DNA of 17,484 nucleotides from Thermocaproicibacter sp002397355 (GCA_036830905.1 DAISNS010000039.1:1-17484), one strand, 5' to 3'; shown: positions 6,534 to 13,457, numbered from the stretch's first letter. Program-made: numbers and translations. Notes: a model not told the origin generated them from the letters alone.

Positions 6534-8228
6534 TCACATGGCCTCCGGCGCGGTGATCTTAAACATGGTGAGGATGTTCTTCAGCACGATGGAAGTCGCC
6601 ACGCAGAGGTTCAGCCGCGCCTGCATCAGGCTTTCGCGTTCGCCCTTGACGCGGCAGGCGGTATAGAATTTGTGGAACGTCGTTGCCAGCGCGATCAGGT
6701 AGCGCATCATGCGGGCGGGGTCGTAGTCGCGCGCGGAGGCGATGATCTCGCCGGTGCAGACGGAGAGCTGGCGGATCAGCTCCGTTTCTTCCGGCCTGGT
6801 CAGCAGCGCAAGCTCTTCGTCCGTGCAGGGGCGCGGTTTGATGCCTTCCTCCGCCAGGTTTTTCAGCAGGCTGCAGATGCGCGCGTAGGCGTACTGCACA
6901 TAGTAAACCGGGTTCTGGTTGTCCCGCTTGACGGCAAGGTCCATGTCGAAGTCGAGCTGGGAGGAGGCTTCGCGCAGATTGAAGAAGAAACGCGCCGCGT
7001 CGACCGGGACTTCGTCCAGCAGGTCGGCGAGCTGGATCATTTTGCCGGTGCGCTTGCTCATGCGGACGATTTGGCCGCCGCTCACGAGGCGCACCAGCTG
7101 GATCAGGATGATGTCGAGGCGGTTGCCGCCGATGCCGAGCGCGTCCATGGCGCCCTTCATGCGCGCCACATGGCCGTGGTGGTCGGCGCCCCAGATGTTG
7201 ATGACGCGGTCGAAGCCGCGCTTGACGAATTTATTGTAGTGGTATGCGATGTCCGCGGCGAAGTAAGTGGAGGTTCCGTCCTGGCGGACCAGCACTTCGT
7301 CTTTTTCGCCGCCGATCGCCGTGGCTTTGTACCACAGAGCCCCGTCCTTCTGATAGGTCATGCCGCGGTCCGTCAGGCGCTGGATGGCTTCCTCCAGCTC
7401 CCCGTCCTTGTGCAGCGTGCTTTCGGCGAACCATTTGTCGTAGACGATGCGGTATTTTTCGAGGTCCGCGCGCATCTTTTCGATGTTTTTCGGGAGGGCG
7501 TAGTCGATCAGCGCCTGGTCGCGCTCTTCAGCCGGAACGTTCAGGTACTTGTCGCCGTGGATGTCCGCAAATCCCTTCGCGCGCTCCCTGATGTCGTCGC
7601 CGTGGTAGCCGTCCTCGGGGAACTCCACCGCGTCCTCTCCCTTGTAAAGCTGGATATAGCGCGCGCCGAGCGAACGGCCGAATTTCTCGATCTGCGCGCC
7701 GTAGTCGTTGATATAGAACTCGCGGTAGGCCTGGTAGCCGGCCGCGTCCAGCACGGAGGCGAGGCAGTCGCCGAGGGCGCCGCCGCGCGCGTTGCCCATG
7801 TGCATCGGCCCGGTCGGGTTGGCGGAGACGAACTCCACCATCACCTTTTCCTTTTTGCCGAAATCGCTGCGGCCGTATTCCGGCCCCGCCCGGAGGATCT
7901 CCTTGATCACGTCGCCGTAAAACCTGCGGCTGAAAAAGAAGTTCAGGAAGCCCGGCCCGGCGATCTCGCAGCGGTCGAAATAGGTGCCGCTCAGGTCGAC
8001 GTTCTTCTGAATCGCCTCGGCGATCTTGCGCGGCGGCATGCGGAAGGCTTTTGCGCCGACCATCGCCGCGTTGGAGGCCCGGTCGCCATGGGTGCTGTCC
8101 GTGGGGGTTTCCACCGTGAAGTCGGGAATCTCGGCCTTGGGGAGCGCTCCGGTTTCCATGCACTGATGGAAAGCGCCGGCGATCGCGCCTTTCAGATTTT
8201 CGGTTGCCTGCAGTTCGATTTTAGACAT
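6534..8228 (-). CDS. argS: arginyl-tRNA synthetase
   Basis: Charges tRNA-Arg with arginine; a class I aminoacyl-tRNA synthetase. The protein is 564 residues, normal for ArgS. The N-terminal additional domain spans about 1-110. The HIGH signature appears as PMHMGNARGG (141-150), preceded by the ArgS-typical VEFVSANPTG (131-140). The KMSKS-equivalent is RMSKRTGK (389-396). The C-terminal ~120 residues form the DALR anticodon-binding domain (QYAYARICSLL near its start). I chose the ATG at 8228 (MSKIELQ), 12 bases after AGGAGG. An upstream in-frame ATG at 8267 lies inside the previous gene. The start overlaps the end of the DUF1934 gene by 8 bp, so the two are translationally linked. The DUF1934-argS pairing also occurs in Bacillus (ywiB-argS). 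Confidence 0.97.
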   Translation of the reverse strand: MSKIELQATENLKGAIAGAFHQCMETGALPKAEIPDFTVETPTDSTHGDRASNAAMVGAKAFRMPPRKIAEAIQKNVDLSGTYFDRCEIAGPGFLNFFFSRRFYGDVIKEILRAGPEYGRSDFGKKEKVMVEFVSANPTGPMHMGNARGGALGDCLASVLDAAGYQAYREFYINDYGAQIEKFGRSLGARYIQLYKGEDAVEFPEDGYHGDDIRERAKGFADIHGDKYLNVPAEERDQALIDYALPKNIEKMRADLEKYRIVYDKWFAESTLHKDGELEEAIQRLTDRGMTYQKDGALWYKATAIGGEKDEVLVRQDGTSTYFAADIAYHYNKFVKRGFDRVINIWGADHHGHVARMKGAMDALGIGGNRLDIILIQLVRLVSGGQIVRMSKRTGKMIQLADLLDEVPVDAARFFFNLREASSQLDFDMDLAVKRDNQNPVYYVQYAYARICSLLKNLAEEGIKPRPCTDEELALLTRPEETELIRQLSVCTGEIIASARDYDPARMMRYLIALATTFHKFYTACRVKGERESLMQARLNLCVATSIVLKNILTMFKITAPEAM

Positions 8229-8661
8229 CGCTGTTTTTTGCCTCCTTAACGGTAATGAATAATTCATTTAAACTGGAAAGCGCGGAATCGATATCCAGCG
8301 TGTAGCTGATGTTCAGGCTGCCGCCCTCGTCGTTCAGCTTCGAGTCGAGCCGGCTGGTGAAGACGCCGACGGTCATGCTGCCGAAGCCGGTGTCGTACTG
8401 GCAGAGGTGGCGCTTGCCGTTTTCCAGGATCAGGCGGGTGTTGTCGCCGCCCTTTCGCATCAGCGTCAGGCGGGAGGCGCCCTCCACCTTCAGGATGGAC
8501 GTGCGCGGCGTCCGGTCCTCTTCCGAAGCGTAGTCCTGATAGACGATGTACCGGCTGCCGCCGCGCTTCATATAGGAGCCGAGCGTGGTCAGCTCGATTT
8601 CGCCGGATTCGCCGTCGACCTGCTGGCGGCCCCTGATGGAGATGAGAAAGTTTTCCTTCAT
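8221..8661 (-). CDS. DUF1934 family (YwiB-like) beta-barrel protein
   Basis: A 146-residue cytoplasmic protein matching my recollection of the DUF1934/YwiB family, small calycin-like beta barrels whose function is not established. Features seen are ISIRGRQQVDGESGEIELTT (8-27), alternating hydrophobic strands, YDTGFGSMTVGVFTSRL around the middle, and a strand pattern near LNISYTLDIDS. I chose the ATG at 8661 because GGGAG sits seven bases upstream. The frame stays open upstream to 8814, but that extension is Arg-rich and crosses the hairpins after ddl, so it is probably not translated. The stop overlaps the argS start by 8 bp. Conserved linkage to argS is the best hint to its role; I would not assign one. 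Confidence 0.82.
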   Translation of the reverse strand: MKENFLISIRGRQQVDGESGEIELTTLGSYMKRGGSRYIVYQDYASEEDRTPRTSILKVEGASRLTLMRKGGDNTRLILENGKRHLCQYDTGFGSMTVGVFTSRLDSKLNDEGGSLNISYTLDIDSALSSLNELFITVKEAKNSDV

Positions 8662-8725
8662 GTTTTTCTCCCGGATGGAGAGCAGGGAAACGGGGTCGGC
8701 GTTCACCGCCCGGCCGATCCTGCGC

Positions 8726-8771
8726 GCCGTGGCATGCACGGCTGTCCTGCGCCGCGGCGGGTAACGCCGCG
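8726..8771 (-). repeat. two GC-rich hairpins between ddl and the DUF1934 gene
   Basis: Read on the minus strand after the ddl stop, the first hairpin pairs 8765-8771 with 8753-8759 (7 bp, loop of 5). A second pairs 8737-8742 with 8726-8731 (6 bp, loop of 5). Neither is followed by a T run, so they do not look like intrinsic terminators. They could be pause, processing or mRNA-stability elements separating the two cistrons. Confidence 0.35.
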
Positions 8772-8782
8772 CTGTCGTCTTC

Positions 8783-9871
8783 TTATCTTTTATAGTCTTT
8801 TGCATCGTCGTCAAAGGAAAGGCAGACCAGCCTGTCGAGAAGCTCGCCGTAAGAGACGCCGGACGCCTCCCAGAGCTTCGGGAACATGCTGATGGGCGTA
8901 AAGCCCGGGATGGTGTTCAACTCGTTCAGAAGGACCTCTTTGCCGTTCCGCACGAAAAAATCCACGCGCGCGAAGCCGCGGCAGCCGAGCGTGCGGAAAG
9001 CGCGCACGGCGACGGAGCGGATCTCCTCCGCCACGGCCGGGTCCAGATGGGCGGGAATGTTCAGCTTCGATTTCCCGGACTTGTATTTGTCGTCGTAATC
9101 GTAGAAAGCGGCGGAGGCGACGATCTCGCCCACGGGGCCGGCGGCTTCCGGCCGGCGGTTGCCGAGCACGGCGCATTCCACTTCCTGGCCGGCGACCGCC
9201 TCCTCCACGAGGATCTTGTCGCTTTCCGCGGCGGCGGCCGCCACGGCGGCGTCGAGCTCCTGCTCCGAGCCCGCTTTCGTCACGCCGACGGAAGAGCCGG
9301 AGTTCGCCGGCTTCACGAATACCGGGTAGCCGAGCCGAGCCGCGATTTTCGTGCGGATTTTCCGGATGCCTTCCCCCGCGTAGTTGGAGCGGAAGAACCA
9401 CAGGTACCTTGCGCTGGGAATGCCTGCGTTGGAAAGCAGGGAATGGGTGACGGCCTTATCCATGCAGACGGCGGAGGCCAGGGTGCCGCAGCCGACGAAC
9501 GGCAGGCCGCTCAGCTCCAGCAGCCCCTGCACCGTGCCGTCTTCTCCGTTCCTCCCGTGCAGCACGGGGAACACGCAGTCCACTTTCACGGTCCGCGCGC
9601 CCGCGGGCGCCAGCGCGACAATGCCGCCGACGCTCCGGTCCGGGCACACGAACGCGGGGACGGCGTCGCCGCTCGTCTCCCACTCGCCCGTGGGGATCTT
9701 TTCGACGGGGCCGGTGTAGAGATACCAGCGCCCGTCTTTCGTGATGCCCACCGGGACGACCTCGTACTTGTCTTCCGGCAGGTTTTTCATAACGGAATAA
9801 GCGGAAACGCGCGAGACCTCGTGTTCGGCGGATACTCCGCCGAACAGGACGGCGATTCTTTTCTTTTGCAT
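8783..9871 (-). CDS. ddl: D-alanine--D-alanine ligase
   Basis: Joins two D-alanines with ATP to make the terminal dipeptide of the peptidoglycan precursor. The protein is 362 residues, an ATP-grasp enzyme of the Ddl/VanA group. Motifs include FGGVSAEHEVS (10-20), HGRNGEDGTVQG (105-116), the ATP-binding VKPANSGSSVGV (186-197), DDKYKSG (260-266) with the Lys-Tyr pair in the omega loop, and the magnesium-binding LLNELNTIPGFTP (314-326). The Lys-Tyr pair is what D-Ala-adding ligases carry, rather than the lactate-type loop of VanA; the call of normal D-Ala-D-Ala specificity is an inference from this. I chose the ATG at 9871, ten bases after GGAGG. Transcription probably begins near 9957. Downstream lie the DUF1934 gene and argS on the same strand. 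Confidence 0.95.
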   Translation of the reverse strand: MQKKRIAVLFGGVSAEHEVSRVSAYSVMKNLPEDKYEVVPVGITKDGRWYLYTGPVEKIPTGEWETSGDAVPAFVCPDRSVGGIVALAPAGARTVKVDCVFPVLHGRNGEDGTVQGLLELSGLPFVGCGTLASAVCMDKAVTHSLLSNAGIPSARYLWFFRSNYAGEGIRKIRTKIAARLGYPVFVKPANSGSSVGVTKAGSEQELDAAVAAAAAESDKILVEEAVAGQEVECAVLGNRRPEAAGPVGEIVASAAFYDYDDKYKSGKSKLNIPAHLDPAVAEEIRSVAVRAFRTLGCRGFARVDFFVRNGKEVLLNELNTIPGFTPISMFPKLWEASGVSYGELLDRLVCLSFDDDAKDYKR

Positions 9872-9893
9872 CGTAAAGCTTCCTCCAGCGTAT

Positions 9894-9912
9894 CCGGCAA
9901 GAGCTTTGCCGG
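9894..9912 (-). promoter_or_regulatory. hairpin in the ddl 5' leader
   Basis: CCGGCAA (9894-9900) pairs perfectly with TTGCCGG (9906-9912) around a 5-base loop. In the ddl transcript this hairpin ends about 8 bases before the GGAGG ribosome binding site. No T run follows. It may modulate translation or mRNA stability. Confidence 0.35.
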
Positions 9913-9963
9913 TTGAAAAATAGGCTTGCCGACGGGTTCTTCGCAACCTTACAGACACTCATT

Positions 9964-9992
9964 ATCATACCACAACGCGGAAAGGGGTGCAA
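9964..9992 (-). promoter_or_regulatory. sigma-A promoter for ddl
   Basis: On the minus strand, TTGCAC (9992-9987) is followed after exactly 17 bp by TATGAT (9969-9964). The -10 is extended by TGG immediately upstream. Transcription should begin near 9957, giving a leader of about 86 bases before the ddl ATG. It is back-to-back with the plus-strand promoter at 10029-10057. Confidence 0.75.
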
Positions 9993-10028
9993 ACATATTT
10001 TCTGTCGTTCTGAGCAAATAAATGCCTG

Positions 10029-10057
10029 ATGACAAAAACAAATGCTTGTAGTATAAT
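10029..10057 (+). promoter_or_regulatory. sigma-A promoter for the 10133-10939 gene
   Basis: ATGACA (10029-10034, 5/6 match to TTGACA) is followed after exactly 17 bp by a perfect TATAAT (10052-10057), in A/T-rich DNA that contrasts with the surrounding coding regions. Transcription should start near 10064. Confidence 0.8.
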
Positions 10058-10132
10058 AAAAACGACTGGCAGAAACTTGGTCCCGGCCGCGGCATGCCCG
10101 GCTGGAATTCCGATACGGGAGTGATTTTTCAA

Positions 10133-10939
10133 TTGGACAAGAAAACGTTCGGCCTGGTTGCGGACCGGGTGGGCGCGGCTCTCCGGGAGACGGGGTACGA
10201 GCCGGCCAAAGTGGGGGACCCGACGGAAGGCGTCGTCTCCGCCGTGTTTGCGGGGGAAACGACCGCCTACGGCGTCTTTTACATTGAGAAGAAAAAACAG
10301 TTCGAGCTTCGCACCTGCGACGCGGCCAACGGCGGCCAGGCCGGAAAATGGAAGGTCATATCCGCCTGGCTTTTCGACCCGGAGACCGACACCGCCGAGC
10401 AGGCGAACGACATCGCGGGCGACTTCCTGGATACGATCCGCGGCCCCAAGCAGAGGGCGATCGCGCGCAGCAAGAAGAAGCGCCGCAAGGACGACGACGA
10501 CAACGTCGATCCGGTTTTCTTTTTCAACCGTTTCGTCGGCATTTTCCCGGAGCTGAAGGACGAGCTGAACGGGGAGCGCGACGCGTACGGAGCCGTGCGC
10601 GCCGTCACTTTCGCCCGCGGCAAGCTGCTGCCGAAAATCGAAGCCCTGTGCGCGGCGGGCGGGGACGGCGACGCCGTTTCCCGCTGCGGCGGCCTTCTGA
10701 GCGACCTTTACAAGAACGGCGATCTGGACGTCCGCTCCATCATCACCATCGTGATCCTGAACGGCCTGAGCGAAAAGGCCGTCGAGAATCTGAAGCCGTC
10801 TTTCACCGAGGATCTGGCCAAGGGCCACCGGGCCGCCCTCAGGATGAAGGGGAAAAAGGTCAAGCCGGAAAAGGTGAAGAAACGCACCCGGATCATGGCG
10901 GAAACCCTGAACGAGATGGACGGCAAGGGCAGAAAGTAG
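10133..10939 (+). CDS. uncharacterised conserved-type protein, 268 residues
   Basis: I do not recognise a named domain, though the sequence pattern is like hypothetical proteins I associate with Oscillospiraceae. No signal peptide or membrane helix is visible, so it is probably cytoplasmic. The N-terminal ~105 residues look like an alpha/beta domain (DKKTFGLVADRVGAAL at the start, then GVFYIEKKKQFELRTC and ISAWLFDPETDTAEQANDIA). A highly charged linker follows at about 112-124 (RSKKKRRKDDDD), then a helical region, and a basic tail (KGKKVKPEKVKKRTR, 239-253). I chose the TTG at 10133 because GGGAGTGA lies 9-11 bases upstream. An ATG at 10094 would add 13 residues but has no ribosome binding site. 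It has its own strong promoter and sits just before the ribosomal protein operon. The basic tail could bind nucleic acid; that is speculation. Confidence 0.75.
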   Translation: MDKKTFGLVADRVGAALRETGYEPAKVGDPTEGVVSAVFAGETTAYGVFYIEKKKQFELRTCDAANGGQAGKWKVISAWLFDPETDTAEQANDIAGDFLDTIRGPKQRAIARSKKKRRKDDDDNVDPVFFFNRFVGIFPELKDELNGERDAYGAVRAVTFARGKLLPKIEALCAAGGDGDAVSRCGGLLSDLYKNGDLDVRSIITIVILNGLSEKAVENLKPSFTEDLAKGHRAALRMKGKKVKPEKVKKRTRIMAETLNEMDGKGRK

Positions 10940-10968
10940 CCGCCGGCAGGCCGCTTTTCAAAAATTGC

Positions 10969-10997
10969 TTGACAAGCACCCGTTCCCGTGATATGAT
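10969..10997 (+). promoter_or_regulatory. strong sigma-A promoter for rpmG-secE-nusG-rplK-rplA
   Basis: A perfect TTGACA (10969-10974) is followed after 17 bp by TATGAT (10992-10997), with an extended -10 (TGA directly before). Transcription should start near 11004, about 100 bases before rpmG. The element closely resembles the rplJ promoter at 13423-13451. Confidence 0.88.
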
Positions 10998-11003
10998 AAA
11001 GAT

Positions 11004-11103
11004 ACCTCGGGAATGGGGCTTATTTTTTTGCCCCTGTTTTTCGTGAGGGAGGCCACGGCCCGGATAGGGCCGAATAAATTACCGTAAAGCGGGAGGTGCC
11101 GTT
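11004..11103 (+). promoter_or_regulatory. structured 5' leader of rpmG
   Basis: Two hairpins lie in this leader. GGGGC (11015-11019) pairs with GCCCC (11030-11034) around a 10-base, almost pure T loop and is followed by TGTTTTT, so it could act as a weak early terminator. CGGCCC (11056-11061) pairs with GGGCCG (11067-11072) around GGATA. The rpmG ribosome binding site GGGAGGT follows at about 11091-11097. Whether these act as an attenuator is not shown by the sequence. Confidence 0.4.
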
Positions 11104-11253
11104 ATGAGAGTAAAAGTTACCTTGGCCTGCACGGAGTGCAAACGCCGAAACTATGACACGATGAAGAATAAAAAGAATGACCCGGACAGGCTCGAGATGA
11201 AGAAGTACTGCAGATTCTGCAAAAAGCACACGCTTCACCGCGAGACGAAGTAA
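11104..11253 (+). CDS. rpmG: 50S ribosomal protein L33
   Basis: Small structural protein of the large ribosomal subunit, 49 residues, the normal size. It begins MRVKVTLACTECKRRNY and carries the zinc ribbon CxxC (Cys9, Cys12) and CxxC (Cys36, Cys39), so it is the zinc-binding (C+) form. The tail is HTLHRETK, typical of L33. The ATG is about seven bases after GGGAGGT. It is the first gene of the operon and 23 bp before secE, the usual arrangement in Firmicutes. Because it is a C+ paralog, a zinc-free paralog elsewhere in the genome is possible. Confidence 0.96.
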   Translation: MRVKVTLACTECKRRNYDTMKNKKNDPDRLEMKKYCRFCKKHTLHRETK

Positions 11254-11276
11254 ACCGGACGGAGGGAAAAAGCTTT

Positions 11277-11531
11277 ATGGCTGATCATGCCGAAAAGACG
11301 AAGGAAAAGGTTCAGAAAGAGAATTTTTTTGTCAGAGCCGGTAACAGCGTTACAAAGTTTTTCCGTGAAACGAAAAGCGAAATCAAAAAAATGGTCTGGC
11401 CCGAACCCAAGACGGTTTTCCGCAACACGGGCGTCGTCCTCGTCACCATCCTCGTCGTCGGTCTGTTCGTTTTCGGTCTGGATGCGCTGCTGGTGAACCT
11501 GCTCGGGCTCATCATGAACGTGGCGAAATAA
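11277..11531 (+). CDS. secE: preprotein translocase subunit SecE
   Basis: Essential subunit of the SecYEG protein-export channel in the cytoplasmic membrane. The protein is 84 residues with one transmembrane helix at about 51-75 (TGVVLVTILVVGLFVFGLDA), the short single-helix form common in Gram-positive bacteria. The cytoplasmic amphipathic helix carries the conserved ETKSEIKKMVWPEPKT (31-46), the SecE signature that clamps SecY. The ATG follows GGAGG by 11 bases. Position between rpmG and nusG is the standard context. Confidence 0.96.
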   Translation: MADHAEKTKEKVQKENFFVRAGNSVTKFFRETKSEIKKMVWPEPKTVFRNTGVVLVTILVVGLFVFGLDALLVNLLGLIMNVAK

Positions 11532-11569
11532 TTTTTGAATGATTTTTGAGTTTAACGGAGGGGTTTTCG

Positions 11570-12091
11570 TTGCCTGAAGAAGCAAAATGGTATGTTGTGC
11601 ATACCTATTCCGGGTATGAAAACAAGGTTGCCTCCAATCTTGAGAAAACGGTGGAGAACCGGCAGTTGAAGGATCTCATCCAGCAGGTGCTCGTCCCGAC
11701 CGAGACCGTGACGGAGATCAAGGACGAAAAACAGCGCGAGGTGGAGAGAAAGCTCTTTCCCGGCTACGTGCTGGTAAAGATGATCCTCACCGACGAGTCG
11801 TGGTATGTTGTGCGCAACATCCGCGGCTGCACCGGTTTTGTCGGCCCGTCTTCCAAGCCGATCCCGCTGGCCGACGAGGAAGTGGCGCGGCTCGGCGTGG
11901 AGAAGCACGAGGTGGAAGTTTCCTACGGAGTCGGGGATTCCGTCAAGATCATCGGAGGGCCGCTGGAGGGTTTCGTGGGCGTCGTCGAATCGGTGGACAA
12001 GGAGCAGAACCGCGTGCGCGTGACGGTTTCCATGTTCGGGCGCGAAACGCCGGTGGAACTGGAACTCAGCCAGGCCGAAGCGATCGAATGA
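11570..12091 (+). CDS. nusG: transcription termination/antitermination factor NusG
   Basis: Binds RNA polymerase and affects pausing, Rho-dependent termination and transcription-translation coupling. The 173-residue protein begins with the NGN domain (KWYVVHTYSGYENKV, then LFPGYVLVKM and WYVVRNIRGCTGFVG). It ends with a KOW domain (VGDSVKIIGGPLEGFVGVVE). I chose the TTG at 11570, which follows GGAGGGG by six bases and gives the usual N-terminus PEEAKWYVV. A TTG at 11546 has no ribosome binding site. It is 38 bp after secE. Downstream, a structured leader separates it from rplK. Confidence 0.97.
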   Translation: MPEEAKWYVVHTYSGYENKVASNLEKTVENRQLKDLIQQVLVPTETVTEIKDEKQREVERKLFPGYVLVKMILTDESWYVVRNIRGCTGFVGPSSKPIPLADEEVARLGVEKHEVEVSYGVGDSVKIIGGPLEGFVGVVESVDKEQNRVRVTVSMFGRETPVELELSQAEAIE

Positions 12092-12105
12092 CTTTTCGGG
12101 AAACG

Positions 12106-12196
12106 GCGGGGAAACCCGCTTGTTGGGAGGGACTCTTGTCCCTGTGGGAGGAGCGGAAATTTTCTTCGCTCCGCCATCAACCACGAATTTTGGAGG
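12106..12196 (+). promoter_or_regulatory. L1-type ribosomal protein leader upstream of rplK
   Basis: After the nusG stop come a GCGGG-GAAA-CCCGC hairpin (12106-12119) and an AGGGAC-TCTT-GTCCCT hairpin (12128-12143). Then a compound element: GTGG (12144-12147) pairs with CCAC (12181-12184) and encloses GGAGCG (12150-12155) paired with CGCTCC (12167-12172). The rplK ribosome binding site TGGAGGTG follows at once. The GTGGGAGG...ACCAC pattern matches my knowledge of mRNA sites that mimic the 23S rRNA target of ribosomal protein L1, through which L1 represses the L11-L1 genes. The block TCTTGTCCC-N-GTGGGAGGA recurs upstream of rplA. Confidence 0.6.
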
Positions 12197-12207
12197 TGCA
12201 GTAAAAA

Positions 12208-12633
12208 ATGGCACAAAAGGTTACAGCTTTGATCAAGCTTCAGATACCAGCCGGGAAAGCGACGCCGGCGCCGCCGGTAGGCCCCGCCCTCGGCCAGCAC
12301 GGCGTCAACATCATGGCTTTCACAAAGGAATTCAACGAGCGCACCAAGTCGCAGGCCGGCATGATCATTCCGGTCATCATCACGGTGTACGCCGACCGTT
12401 CCTTCACGTTTATCACCAAGACTCCGCCCGCGGCGGTCCTCATCAAGAAGGCCTGCGGGATCGAAAAGGCTTCCGGCGAACCGAACAAGACCAAGGTCGC
12501 GAAGATCACCCGCGAGCAGATTAAAAAGATCGCGGAGACGAAGATGCCAGACCTGAACGCGGCTTCCGTGGAAACAGCCATGAAAATGGTCGCCGGAACA
12601 GCGCGCAGCATGGGTGTCGAAGTCGCCGACTGA
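12208..12633 (+). CDS. rplK: 50S ribosomal protein L11
   Basis: Binds the GTPase-associated centre of 23S rRNA at the base of the L7/L12 stalk. The 141-residue length is standard. The N-terminal domain has LIKLQIPAGKATPAPPVGPA (8-27) with the Pro-rich switch segment and LGQHGVNIMAFTKEFN. The C-terminal RNA-binding domain ends with KMPDLNA (near 112-118) and ARSMGVEV. The ATG follows TGGAGGTG by about 10 bases. It is the fourth gene of the rpmG operon, followed after 92 bp by rplA. Confidence 0.98.
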   Translation: MAQKVTALIKLQIPAGKATPAPPVGPALGQHGVNIMAFTKEFNERTKSQAGMIIPVIITVYADRSFTFITKTPPAAVLIKKACGIEKASGEPNKTKVAKITREQIKKIAETKMPDLNAASVETAMKMVAGTARSMGVEVAD

Positions 12634-12719
12634 CGCGGGAATCCCGCGCTTTGGCGCGCTGATTCTCTTGTCCCGGTGGGAGGAACTTTGAAATCCGATT
12701 TTACCACTTGACAGGGAGG
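12634..12719 (+). promoter_or_regulatory. second L1-type leader, upstream of rplA
   Basis: A CGCGGG-AAT-CCCGCG hairpin (12634-12648) starts directly after the rplK stop. The block TCTTGTCCC-N-GTGGGAGGA then recurs as in the rplK leader. GTGG (12676-12679) can pair with CCAC (12704-12707), enclosing GGA/TCC pairing with a TGAAA-containing internal loop. The rplA ribosome binding site AGGGAGG follows. The shared layout with 12106-12196 suggests two copies of one L1-responsive element, one per downstream gene. Confidence 0.6.
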
Positions 12720-12725
12720 AAAACA

Positions 12726-13421
12726 ATGAAACACGGTAAAAAATACGTCGACGGCGCAAAGCTGATCGATCATTCCAAATTCTACGAGCCGGCGGAAGCG
12801 CTCGGCCTCTGCGTAAAAACCGGCACGAAGAAATTCGACGAGAGCGTCGAAATCCATCTGAAGCTCGGCGTCGACAGCCGCCACGCCGACCAGCAGGTCC
12901 GCGGCGCCATCGTCCTGCCGAACGGCACGGGCAAAAAGGTCCGCGTGCTTGCCATCTGCAAGGGCGACGCCGCCCAAAAGGCGGAAGCCGCCGGAGCGGA
13001 TTATGTCGGCGCCGAGGATATGGCCCAGAAGATCCAGAACGAGGGCTGGCTGGATTTCGACATCGTCGTCACCACGCCGGACATGATGGGCGTGGTCGGC
13101 CGTCTCGGCAAGATCCTCGGCCCCCGCGGGCTGATGCCGAACCCGAAGGCCGGCACCGTTACCCGCGACGTCGATAAGGCCATCAAGGAGGCCAAAGCCG
13201 GCAAGATCGAGTACCGCCTCGACAAGTCCAACATCATCCACTGCGTGATCGGCAAGGTTTCCTTCGGCCAGGAAAAGCTGACCGAGAATTTCGACGCCCT
13301 GCTCGGCGCCATCGTGAAGGCGAAGCCGGCCTCCTCGAAAGGCCAGTATATCCGTTCCTGCGTCGTCGCGTCCACCATGGGCCCCGGCGTCCGCATCAAT
13401 CCGAACAGGTTCGGCGCCTGA
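12726..13421 (+). CDS. rplA: 50S ribosomal protein L1
   Basis: Forms the mobile L1 stalk that handles deacylated tRNA at the E site, and in many bacteria represses its own operon through an mRNA mimic of its rRNA site. The 231-residue protein is normal in length. It shows KFDESVEIHLKLGVD (residues 38-52), LPNGTGKKVRV, GRLGKILGPRGLMPNPKAGT and a C-terminal STMGPGVRIN, all L1 signatures. I chose the ATG at 12726, seven bases after AGGGAGG; an in-frame ATG at 12708 lies upstream of that site. No terminator is visible after the stop. The rplJ promoter -35 element begins two bases after the rplA stop codon. Confidence 0.98.
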   Translation: MKHGKKYVDGAKLIDHSKFYEPAEALGLCVKTGTKKFDESVEIHLKLGVDSRHADQQVRGAIVLPNGTGKKVRVLAICKGDAAQKAEAAGADYVGAEDMAQKIQNEGWLDFDIVVTTPDMMGVVGRLGKILGPRGLMPNPKAGTVTRDVDKAIKEAKAGKIEYRLDKSNIIHCVIGKVSFGQEKLTENFDALLGAIVKAKPASSKGQYIRSCVVASTMGPGVRINPNRFGA

Positions 13422-13422
13422 G

Positions 13423-13451
13423 TTGACAAGCGCCCCGGTTTGTGATATATT
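13423..13451 (+). promoter_or_regulatory. strong sigma-A promoter for rplJ-rplL
   Basis: TTGACA (13423-13428), 17 bp, TATATT (13446-13451), with an extended -10 (TGA). Transcription should start near 13458. Spacing, the TTGACAAGC start of the element, the GTGATAT at the -10 and the CCC in the spacer all match the promoter at 10969-10997. Confidence 0.85.
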
Positions 13452-13457
13452 GGAAAC

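Noticed and set aside
6672..8249. 525-codon open frame on the plus strand opposite argS
   Set aside because: The minus strand has unmistakable argS with all motifs. Strong G/C third-position bias removes stops from the opposite frame; the translated product is low-complexity Val/Ala/Asp/Arg with no family resemblance.
8662..8814. N-terminal extension of the DUF1934 gene up to 8814
   Set aside because: The extra 51 residues are Arg-rich, overlap the end of ddl and cross two hairpins. The ATG at 8661 has an excellent ribosome binding site.
11254..11276. tRNA-Trp gene between rpmG and secE
   Set aside because: Some Firmicutes have a tRNA here, but the gap is only 23 bp.
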